Below are positions 8,799 through 15,415 of a stretch of 33,385 nt of DNA, piece by piece. The translations under genes were made by a program, and so were the position numbers. Within the stretch, counting starts at the first letter, position 1; each line of letters opens with the position of its first letter. Source of the stretch: an uncultured Bacteroidales bacterium (GTDB taxonomy: Bacteria > Bacteroidota > Bacteroidia > Bacteroidales > Bacteroidaceae); contig CALZJF010000027.1 in NCBI GenBank assembly GCA_945787885.1, forward strand, positions 1-33,385, read 5' to 3'. The notes under the pieces were generated by a model. It searched no databases and was not told where the DNA came from. It saw only the letters and a program-made list of their open reading frames with translations.

Positions 8799-8859
8799 AG
8801 TATTTTGATTGAGGTTGGATTCTTGTCCAGGGGGGAGGAAGGAAGGGGAAAATCCCGAG

Positions 8860-9984
8860 TTATTTTGTTTCGCGATGCCCGTTTACGTAGGTTCCCGATG
8901 CTATACGATTGCCGTTCTTGTCGTATTCCACGAACTTTCCATCGCGTTCGCCCTCTTTGTAGGAGCCCTCATAACGTGTGCCATCGCTAAGGATTTCTAT
9001 ACATTTACCATGCTTCATTCCTTGCTTGAAGCGGCCCTTATATTTGTCTCCATTCGATGAGCGAAGAATGCCCTCACCATCCATGAGGCCGTTAATCCAT
9101 TCTCCGTTGTATTCATCGCCGGACTTTGTCTTATACACTCCCACACCGTGGGGCTTATTGTGGAGCCATTCGCCGGAATACGTGGCAACGCCCTTCCATG
9201 TGAAGACACCGCGTCCGCTCTGTTCGCCATCGAGGAACTGTCCTACATATTTATTGCCATTCGCAAAGGTGAAAACGCCTTCTCCAGTGCGTGCGCCATA
9301 TTGGTACTGGCCTTCATAAACGTCGCCGTTGCGGAATTTGTAGATGCCTTTTCCGTGCTGATTGTCATCACGCCATTCTCCGCTATAGACATCGCCATCG
9401 GCATAGTAGAATGTGCCGTAACCGTTACGCATATTGTCTGCCCAGTTTCCTTCGTAACGGGAATTGTCGTGCCAGTCGAACACGCCTTTACCTTGCTTTT
9501 TGTCATCTACCCAATGCCCTTTGTAGTAGGCACCAGAGACGTAGGTGTAAATGCCCTCGCCATTGCGGCGGTCGGCCTTCCAGTCGCCGTTGTAGATGTC
9601 GCCGTTGTAATAATACATGACGCCTTTGCCTTCCTTCTGATTGCGATACCACAATCCTTCATAGCGGTTATTGTTGAGGAAGTAATAGGTGCCCTTGCCA
9701 TGTTGCTGGTCGTTGAACCAAGAACCTTGGTATTTTTCGCCGTCTGCGAATATCAGGAGTCCGTCGCCATTGCGCTTGCCCTTTAAGTAGAAGCCCTCAT
9801 AGACATCGCCGTTCCGAAATTGCGTGCGGCCTTTACCATTGGGCTTATTGTTGGTCATGTCGCCAGTATATATACTTCCATCCTTGAAAGTATAGCTTCC
9901 CACCTGCAGTTTTTGGGCAGAAATGCTAAGCGGACAGAGCGATGCAAATGCTAAGGATGTGATTATGGTGCGTAGTTTTATCAT
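8860..9984 (-). CDS. exported MORN-repeat protein (14 repeats)
   Basis: A 374-residue protein with a signal peptide (about 1-23, ending LSISAQ) followed by 14 consecutive MORN repeats of exactly 23 residues (about 24-345). Each repeat follows the pattern YxGxWxxxxxxGxGxxxxxxGxx, for example YEGNWADNMRNGYGTFYYAD. Repeats 13 and 14 are the most degenerate (HGKC and DGKF instead of xGxG). A short tail ends GHRETK. MORN repeats form elongated beta-hairpin solenoids that serve as scaffolds or lipid contacts; no enzymatic domain is fused here. The export signal implies a periplasmic or surface position. No Cys follows the signal in lipobox style, so it is not an obvious lipoprotein. It is the first gene of the run that includes glgB, with a candidate promoter at 10040-10070. 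Confidence 0.9.
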   Translation of the reverse strand: MIKLRTIITSLAFASLCPLSISAQKLQVGSYTFKDGSIYTGDMTNNKPNGKGRTQFRNGDVYEGFYLKGKRNGDGLLIFADGEKYQGSWFNDQQHGKGTYYFLNNNRYEGLWYRNQKEGKGVMYYYNGDIYNGDWKADRRNGEGIYTYVSGAYYKGHWVDDKKQGKGVFDWHDNSRYEGNWADNMRNGYGTFYYADGDVYSGEWRDDNQHGKGIYKFRNGDVYEGQYQYGARTGEGVFTFANGNKYVGQFLDGEQSGRGVFTWKGVATYSGEWLHNKPHGVGVYKTKSGDEYNGEWINGLMDGEGILRSSNGDKYKGRFKQGMKHGKCIEILSDGTRYEGSYKEGERDGKFVEYDKNGNRIASGTYVNGHRETK

Positions 9985-10039
9985 TGTACGGGATATTGGT
10001 TGGGATAATATAAAGCTACTTCATGCAAGTAACCCCGTG

Positions 10040-10070
10040 CAAATTTATGACTTTTTTGAAAGTTGAGCAA
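10040..10070 (-). promoter_or_regulatory. Bacteroidota-type promoter of the MORN-glgB run
   Basis: On the minus strand the -7 box TAAATTTG (10047-10040) fits TAnnTTTG exactly. A TTG (10070-10068) lies 20 bases upstream, the right spacing for the -33 element. The leader to the ATG at 9984 would be about 50 bases. This is the best-formed promoter I found in the window. Confidence 0.65.
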
Positions 10071-10108
10071 GAAAAGAATCTTTTGTCTTTCGTGAAAGTC
10101 GTCATTTT

Positions 10109-10864
10109 TTATGCCTTCTGACTTAAAAACTGTTCTGCACGTTCCAAATCTTCGGGGGTATCTATACCGATGGTTTCGATGTCAGTATATCCGACAGTGA
10201 TGCGATAGCCAGCTTCGAGCCATCGCAGCTGCTCCAGGCTTTCTGCTTGCTCAAGCACTCCTGCGGGCAATTGGGTGATTTGACGAAGCACCTCCGTGCG
10301 ATAGGCGTAGAGTCCGATGTGTTTATAGAAAGTATGGGTGGCGAGCCAGTCTTTTTCGTCTATTCCACGCAGATATGGCACTATGCTTCTTGAGAAATAG
10401 AGAGCCTGATGCTGATTGCCCACGACGACTTTGGGGGAGTTAGGGTTACGAAGCGCATCAATGCCAGCATCTTTGGCAAAGGGTTTCACCAAGGTGGCTA
10501 TGTCAGTTGCGGGATGTTCAAAGCAAGCCATGACTGCCTGAATCTGAGAATGATGCACAAAGGGCTCATCGCCTTGCACGTTGATGACGACATCGGCTTC
10601 TACGCCACTCTTTGTATAGGCCTCCCAGCAGCGGTCTGTTCCAGAACGATGATGCGTGGAGGTCATGATTACTCTGCCACCAAATTGCATCACTGCGTCT
10701 GCTATTCGTTCATCATCCGTAGCCACGAAGGTGTCAGGAACAACATCGCTGACACGGCGATAAACGTGTTCAATAATTGGGCGTTCTCCAAGTTTTGCCA
10801 ATGGTTTTGCAGGAAAACGCGTGGAGGCATAGCGAGCAGGGATAATGGCTAAATATTTTTTCAT
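10109..10864 (-). CDS. kdsB: 3-deoxy-manno-octulosonate cytidylyltransferase (CMP-KDO synthetase)
   Basis: Activates KDO with CTP to give CMP-KDO for the lipopolysaccharide inner core; cytoplasmic. The protein begins MKKYLAIIPARYASTRFPAK, with the nucleotide-binding IPARYASTRFPAKPL (8-22). It also has ATDDERI (49-55), the HRSGTDRCWEA segment (72-82) and NVQGDEPF (95-102), all diagnostic of KdsB. I chose the ATG at 10864 (251 residues) because the family starts there; an in-frame ATG at 10888 would add 8 residues with no family match. It stands alone, 124 bp upstream of the MORN gene and after a long repeat-containing gap following the penicillin-binding protein gene. No clear promoter box was seen. 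Confidence 0.95.
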   Translation of the reverse strand: MKKYLAIIPARYASTRFPAKPLAKLGERPIIEHVYRRVSDVVPDTFVATDDERIADAVMQFGGRVIMTSTHHRSGTDRCWEAYTKSGVEADVVINVQGDEPFVHHSQIQAVMACFEHPATDIATLVKPFAKDAGIDALRNPNSPKVVVGNQHQALYFSRSIVPYLRGIDEKDWLATHTFYKHIGLYAYRTEVLRQITQLPAGVLEQAESLEQLRWLEAGYRITVGYTDIETIGIDTPEDLERAEQFLSQKA

Positions 10865-11143
10865 AGGAAGATAATGGATGGGGTTCATGGTAATGTTTTT
10901 GATTCATCTGCACTTTTCATCGCTAAGTGACCATTTCGAGGGATGAAAAAAATCACTTTTGGGGAAGAATATGGTCAGTTACGTGGGGCAAAATGACTAC
11001 ATGGAAAGCGGAAGTATGGAAGAATCGGCAGGAAGCACGGAAAAATTCACCTCAGTGTCATGCTTCATGCTTATAAAACAATTGTTTTCATGGAATTAGA
11101 AAAAGCAATAACGGGCTTCTGATGTATGATTCATCAACAAGCC
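10865..11143. other. non-coding gap upstream of kdsB with small palindromes
   Basis: No gene is supported here. The stretch contains a perfect 14-bp palindrome AAAACAATTGTTTT (11075-11088). It also contains an imperfect hairpin in which GGCTTCTGATG (11114-11124) pairs with CATCAACAAGCC (11132-11143). The latter could end transcription coming from the penicillin-binding protein gene. The remainder shows nothing recognisable. Confidence 0.4.
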
Positions 11144-11310
11144 TTTAGGTAGGTTCTATCAATTGGCTTGTGATGTATTAGCAGCTGTCGCGCCGTAGGT
11201 TTTTGATTTTCATGAGGGAGCGCAGCGGCTACGTGACTGAATGAAAGACAAAAACCTACGGCGCGATAGTCGCAAATACATTGCAAGCTAATTTATAGAA
11301 CCTACCTAAA
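11144..11310. repeat. 167-bp imperfect palindrome, MITE-like
   Basis: The arm 11144-11213 is repeated in inverted form at 11241-11310: 70 bases with about 10 mismatches, around a 27-base centre. Both ends read TTTAGGTAGGTTCTAT inward for 16 perfect bases, and the inner part CGCGCCGTAGGTTTTTG (17 bases) is also perfectly inverted. It has no coding capacity. A target-site duplication is not evident. As RNA it would form one very long hairpin. Confidence 0.85.
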
Positions 11311-11367
11311 ACCTGCATCCAAACAGGGCATTCAAACATTAAACCAATTTTGATTACCTACTTAAAG
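11311..11367. repeat. dispersed intergenic repeat module next to the 167-bp palindrome
   Basis: The sequence TGCATCCAAACAGGGCATTC (11313-11332), then CCAATTTTGATTACCTACTT (11344-11363), is found again, in inverted orientation, at about 30400-30458 and, more diverged, at 5177-5230 and 30508-30595. It ends 33 bases before the stop of the penicillin-binding protein gene. Confidence 0.7.
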
Positions 11368-11399
11368 CGGGTTGGACACCAAGTGTGGGGGAGGGGGAA

Positions 11400-13751
11400 T
11401 CAATCGAATACGTCATCGGTCGTATCGTCTGGTGGAGCAACCATGACGTCTTCTCCGGCAATGTCGCCACCGATTTGCACACTTTCTGCGGTCTGCAGAC
11501 TATCTGCCGCAATGGTGAAAGACTCATCGGGACGATAGCCTAAAACGGGCGTACGATATATTTTTTTCATATAGTAAGCCCAAATAGGAAGTGCTGTTGA
11601 TGCACCCTGACCCAAAGCCATGCTGTTGAAATGAATATCGCGGTCTTCACCGCCCACCCAACATGCCGTGACAAGACGTGGCACATAGCCTACGAACCAT
11701 CCGTCGGAATTGTTGTTGGTAGTTCCTGTCTTGCCAGCTATAGGGCCTTCGAGTCCGTATTTGAAGCGAAGGCGGCGACCAGTTCCCTGATCAATGACGG
11801 CTTGCATCATGTCGATCATGTAGTAGCTGGTCTGCTCACTGATGACCTCGTTCATGCGTGGTGTAAATTCAGCGAGAATATTGCCCTCGCTGTCTTCAAT
11901 GCGCGTGACGAGGAGCGGGGCACACCGCATACCGCGGTTGGCGAAGGCGGTATAGGCTGATGCCATTTCTGCGACGGTGATATCGCACGTGCCCAGACAA
12001 AGGGATATGGAAGGATGGATTTCAGGGTTGACCACTCCGAAGTTCTCCAGATACCTTTTTAGCTTATTGCCAGTAGGGTCAACCTGATACATCAGTGCCG
12101 CACTCACCCAGTTGTTGGATTGCGATAAGCCCCATTTGAGTGTGACCATTTCGCCATAACGAGCTCGGCTGCCATTGCGTGGTGCCCAGGGCTGACCGGA
12201 GACATAATATGTTCGGTGGACATTGGCTACGACATCGTTCGGCGTGTAACCTTCTTCCATAGCCATTGCATAGACGAAAGGCTTCATGGTAGAACCCACC
12301 TGGCGCCGACCTTGCATGGCCATGTCGTATTGAAAATGCGTATAGTTGAGTCCGCCAACATAGGCCTTGACATAACCGTTGGCGGGATCGATGCTGACGA
12401 GTCCTGCGCGCAGGAAGGATTTGTAGTAGCGAATGGAGTCAAGGGGCGTCATGACTGTATCTACATCTCCATGATAGCTGAAAATCGTCATGGGCGTAGG
12501 CTCGTAGAATGTGCGGAATATCTCGCTTTCGCTCATTCCGTCGGCTTTGAGATGGCGGTATCTGTCCGTCTGCCGCATACTCTTTTCTAAAATATGTCGG
12601 ATTTCTTCGGGAGACAGCCTCGTAGAGTAGGGGAAATTCGGTGATGTTGCCTTCTGCTTGTTAAATTGCGGCTGCAGCTCCATAGCCACATGGCCAAAGA
12701 CGCTCTCTTCGGCATAGCGTTGCATACGGGAGTCTATCGTGGTATAGACTTTCAGGCCATCCGTGTAGATGTCGTAGGTGTTTCCATCGCGTTTGTGGTT
12801 TTTGTTGCACCATCCGTATAGAGGGTCGTTTTCCCATGCCAAAGAGTCGGCATAATACTGCAGCATCTGCCACTCGCGATAATTGCTCTTTTTAGGACGT
12901 CCGGCAGTGAGTATCTGTCTGAGATACTCGCGCAAATAAGTAGCAGCACCTTCTTTATGATCGACACGGTGGAAGTGGAGCGTAAGTTCTTCAGCTGCCA
13001 GCGCATTGCATTCTTCTTCAGTGATATAGCCTGCCTTCACCATCTGTCCGAGCACGATGTTTCGGCGAGCCTTGCAGCGTTCGGCATGGCGTATGGGATT
13101 GTAGTAAGAAGGATTTTTGCACATGCCGATAAGAGTGGCAGCCTCATTGATAGTCAGACGGCTGGGCGACTTTCCAAAATAAACGTTGGCAGCCGTCTTG
13201 ATACCTACTGCATTGTGCAAGAAATCAAAATAGTTGAGATAGAGCGTCATGATTTCCTCTTTCGTGTAGTATCGCTCTATCTCTACAGCTATAACCCATT
13301 CTATGGGTTTTTGGAAAAGGCGTTGCACGGTGGTACGTGCCGTCTCGGAATAAAGCTGTTTGGCCAGCTGTTGAGTGATGGTAGAGCCACCGCCAGCATT
13401 TTTCTGCCTGAATATACCACGTTTGACGATAGCACGCCCCAAGGCTTTCACATCAATGCCAGAATGCTCATAGAAACGGGCATCCTCCGTAGCAATGAGT
13501 GCCTGAAAGACGACGGGAGCAATGCTGTCATAGCCCGTGAACACACGATTCTCGCTTCTCGACCATGTGCCGAGCAGTTTTCCATCTGCCGTAATAGCTT
13601 GAGAAGCATAGCGACTGATGGGGCTTTGAATTTCTTCCAAATCAGGCATATAGCCTATCCAACCTCGTGATATACTATAAAATCCCAAAGAGATAAGTCC
13701 TATGGAGAGTATGAATAGGCTCCAAAGAGCGATAATGAATTTCCGGCGCAT
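11400..13751 (-). CDS. mrcA: class A penicillin-binding protein (bifunctional transglycosylase/transpeptidase, PBP1A)
   Basis: Polymerises and cross-links peptidoglycan at the outer face of the inner membrane. In the 783-residue protein a signal anchor (about 4-25) precedes the GT51 domain, with the catalytic Glu in TEDARFYEH (Glu89) and GGGSTITQQLAKQLY (120-134). The transpeptidase domain has the three penicillin-binding motifs: STMK (Ser487 nucleophile), SNN (545-547) and KTGT (674-677). The C terminus is acidic (ends DDTTDDVFD). I chose the ATG at 13751 because MRRKFIIALWSLF begins the anchor there; an in-frame ATG 63 bases upstream would only add a low-complexity Pro-containing stretch encoded by the G-rich repeats before the gene. 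It lies downstream of prs after a hairpin (13798-13847), so it probably has its own promoter. Confidence 0.95.
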   Translation of the reverse strand: MRRKFIIALWSLFILSIGLISLGFYSISRGWIGYMPDLEEIQSPISRYASQAITADGKLLGTWSRSENRVFTGYDSIAPVVFQALIATEDARFYEHSGIDVKALGRAIVKRGIFRQKNAGGGSTITQQLAKQLYSETARTTVQRLFQKPIEWVIAVEIERYYTKEEIMTLYLNYFDFLHNAVGIKTAANVYFGKSPSRLTINEAATLIGMCKNPSYYNPIRHAERCKARRNIVLGQMVKAGYITEEECNALAAEELTLHFHRVDHKEGAATYLREYLRQILTAGRPKKSNYREWQMLQYYADSLAWENDPLYGWCNKNHKRDGNTYDIYTDGLKVYTTIDSRMQRYAEESVFGHVAMELQPQFNKQKATSPNFPYSTRLSPEEIRHILEKSMRQTDRYRHLKADGMSESEIFRTFYEPTPMTIFSYHGDVDTVMTPLDSIRYYKSFLRAGLVSIDPANGYVKAYVGGLNYTHFQYDMAMQGRRQVGSTMKPFVYAMAMEEGYTPNDVVANVHRTYYVSGQPWAPRNGSRARYGEMVTLKWGLSQSNNWVSAALMYQVDPTGNKLKRYLENFGVVNPEIHPSISLCLGTCDITVAEMASAYTAFANRGMRCAPLLVTRIEDSEGNILAEFTPRMNEVISEQTSYYMIDMMQAVIDQGTGRRLRFKYGLEGPIAGKTGTTNNNSDGWFVGYVPRLVTACWVGGEDRDIHFNSMALGQGASTALPIWAYYMKKIYRTPVLGYRPDESFTIAADSLQTAESVQIGGDIAGEDVMVAPPDDTTDDVFD

Positions 13752-13797
13752 AGGGGGGAGGGCAGAAAGAACAGAAATAGGGGGGAGGAAAATAAAG

Positions 13798-13847
13798 AAA
13801 ACTCTCCCCCGCATTCCCCTCCTAAAGAAGGGAAGGGGAGAGAGTTT
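13798..13847 (-). terminator. bulged hairpin, probable terminator of prs
   Basis: AAACTCTC...TTCCCCTCC pairs with GAAGGGAAGGGGAGAGAGTTT around a TAAA loop, with one bulge. It lies between the prs stop (14019) and the penicillin-binding protein start (13751). On the minus strand the stem is followed by a T-rich stretch (TTCTTTATTTTCC), as expected for a terminator of the prs transcript. Confidence 0.5.
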
Positions 13848-14018
13848 CCGAAAAAAAGAAGATACGTTCTATATACTTCCACCATCAGAGAATGTAATAG
13901 ATGTGGGATTCTGGCAAAACGCAGTTATAGAACGTTTTTTGTTGATGAAGAATAAATGTCAAGCTATATGGGGGTGAAACTTGCTTGAATGTCTATGCCA
14001 AGAATATAGCCCAAAGAC

Positions 14019-14951
14019 TTAGAAAAGATATTGGTCGCTGATGCTCTTGCCATTTAGCTCGCGACGAATGGTCTCGGCAAAGAGTGCGGCAGCAGTCAGT
14101 TGCTTGACTTTTCCGCAGTTACCGTGGTAGGGGATAGAGTCCGTGAAGACCATTTCTTCCAGAGCGCTCTTTTCCACTCGTTCGTCAGCGGGCCCAGACA
14201 TAATGCAATGGCTGGCAATAGCACGAACGGAGCGTGCGCCTTGCTCTTTGATGAGGTCGGCAGCCTTGGTAATTGTTCCTGCGGTATCTACCATATCATC
14301 AATGATGACAACATCCATATCCTTCACATCGCCAATGAGCGTCATAGTGGCCACTTCGTTAGCACGTGCGCGAGTCTTGTTGCCGATAATCAAGGGGCAG
14401 TCAAAATACTTAGCATAGCTGCTGGCGCGTTTTGAACCACCAACATCAGGTGAGGCGATACAAAGATTCTTCAAATTCAGGCTCTTAATGTAAGGAACCA
14501 TAATGCTTGAAGCATAGAGATGGTCAACAGGAACTTCGAAGAAACCTTGTTCTTGGTCAGCATGGAGGTCCATGGTCAGCACACGGTTGACACCGGCAAC
14601 GCTCAGCAGATTAGCCACGAGTTTTGCGGCGATGCTGACACGGGGCTTGCTCTTGCGGTCTTGGCGTGCCCATCCAAAATAAGGAATGACGGCATTGACC
14701 GTGCGAGCCGATGCACGTTTTGCAGCATCAATCATCAGCAGAAGTTCCATCAGATTGTCAGAACTGGGGAATGTGCTCTGCACGAGATAAACATCGCAGT
14801 TGCGCACGCTTTCCTGATAGCATACTTCAAACTCTCCGTCGGAGAAATAGGTGATTTCGAGTTTCCCGAGAGGGACTCCAAGGTTGTCGCAAAGTTTTTC
14901 TGCAAGATACTTTGACTTTGAACCGGAGAAGACTTTGAGATTCGTACACAT
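14019..14951 (-). CDS. prs: ribose-phosphate pyrophosphokinase (PRPP synthetase)
   Basis: Makes phosphoribosyl pyrophosphate from ribose 5-phosphate and ATP, feeding purine, pyrimidine, NAD, His and Trp synthesis. The 310-residue protein shows PYFGWARQDRK (90-100, ATP and ribose-phosphate contacts), DLHADQEQGFF (128-138, metal-binding His/Asp), SPDVGGSKRA (167-176, catalytic Lys context) and the PRPP loop VVIIDDMVDTAGT (214-226). I chose the ATG at 14951, giving MCTNLKVFSGSKSKYLAEKL, the family start. A longer in-frame version from 15005 would overlap the candidate -7 box at 15003-15010 and adds only His/Lys-rich residues. It lies 142 bp after a small 65-residue gene on the same strand. Confidence 0.96.
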   Translation of the reverse strand: MCTNLKVFSGSKSKYLAEKLCDNLGVPLGKLEITYFSDGEFEVCYQESVRNCDVYLVQSTFPSSDNLMELLLMIDAAKRASARTVNAVIPYFGWARQDRKSKPRVSIAAKLVANLLSVAGVNRVLTMDLHADQEQGFFEVPVDHLYASSIMVPYIKSLNLKNLCIASPDVGGSKRASSYAKYFDCPLIIGNKTRARANEVATMTLIGDVKDMDVVIIDDMVDTAGTITKAADLIKEQGARSVRAIASHCIMSGPADERVEKSALEEMVFTDSIPYHGNCGKVKQLTAAALFAETIRRELNGKSISDQYLF

Positions 14952-15002
14952 AGTGTGGAATTTGAAAGGATATGTTTTGGGGTTTGAATGCTTATGATGT
15001 TG

Positions 15003-15010
15003 CAAATATA
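15003..15010 (-). promoter_or_regulatory. candidate -7 box of prs
   Basis: Minus-strand TATATTTG fits TAnnTTTG and lies about 52 bases before the chosen prs ATG (14951). No clear -33 TTG at the usual distance was found. Confidence 0.45.
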
Positions 15011-15093
15011 ACCATATTCATTTGCCTACTATACATGTGGCATCTGAAAATGGTTGATTTTATTGTATAGTGACGTTTTTTTGCAATCTAAGG

Positions 15094-15291
15094 TTATTTT
15101 ATCTTGTCAAGCATAGATTTGGTGCGTTGCAGAATCTCTTCCGCCTTTTCTGTACTAACGCCATCTATCGTATGCAATACTTCTGCCATGGCTTTTAATG
15201 ATTTTTGTTTCATGCGTGCTTCACCAGCACGTACACCGCTGGCAAAGCCGCCATGGCTGAGCAATTGCGTATTGAAGTTTCCGTCTGACAT
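15094..15291 (-). CDS. small hypothetical protein, 65 residues
   Basis: I do not recognise a named family. The predicted protein is compact and helical: a Gly-rich N-terminal part (LLSHGGFASGVRAGEAR, 10-26), then two likely amphipathic helices (MKQKSLKAMAEVLHTIDG and STEKAEEILQRTKSMLDKIK). There is no signal peptide or membrane segment, and the C terminus is basic. It sits between mutL and prs on the same strand with about 120-140 bp on either side. A plus-strand frame of the same length lies antisense, but its product is Ser/Cys/Pro-rich and looks like a shadow. The codon choice and charged-residue pattern of the minus frame look genuine; I am moderately sure it is a gene. Confidence 0.6.
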   Translation of the reverse strand: MSDGNFNTQLLSHGGFASGVRAGEARMKQKSLKAMAEVLHTIDGVSTEKAEEILQRTKSMLDKIK

Positions 15292-15415
15292 ACACTGCTA
15301 AATTTTTTGATGATTCCTTTTTGGAGAAGGCATGCGAAATAGTCTGTTCTGCCATCTCAATTGTAGGCGAGCTAATAAAAGCGGAAATGCCGGGGCATTC
15401 ATCCGTCTTGACACC

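Noticed and set aside
9148-9786. 212-residue plus-strand frame across the MORN gene
   Set aside because: Its Val/Ala-rich repetitive product arises from the 69-base MORN period read backwards; no independent evidence of a gene.
8929-9913. Regular 69-base DNA period suggestive of a CRISPR or satellite
   Set aside because: The period is explained by 23-residue MORN repeats; the units are diverged and there are no spacers.
12957-13670. 237-residue plus-strand frame across the penicillin-binding protein gene
   Set aside because: Antisense to the intact GT51 domain and without recognisable motifs.
13752-13814. Upstream extension of the penicillin-binding protein to an earlier ATG
   Set aside because: It is encoded by two copies of TAGGGGGGAGG and would precede the signal anchor; family members start at the later Met.
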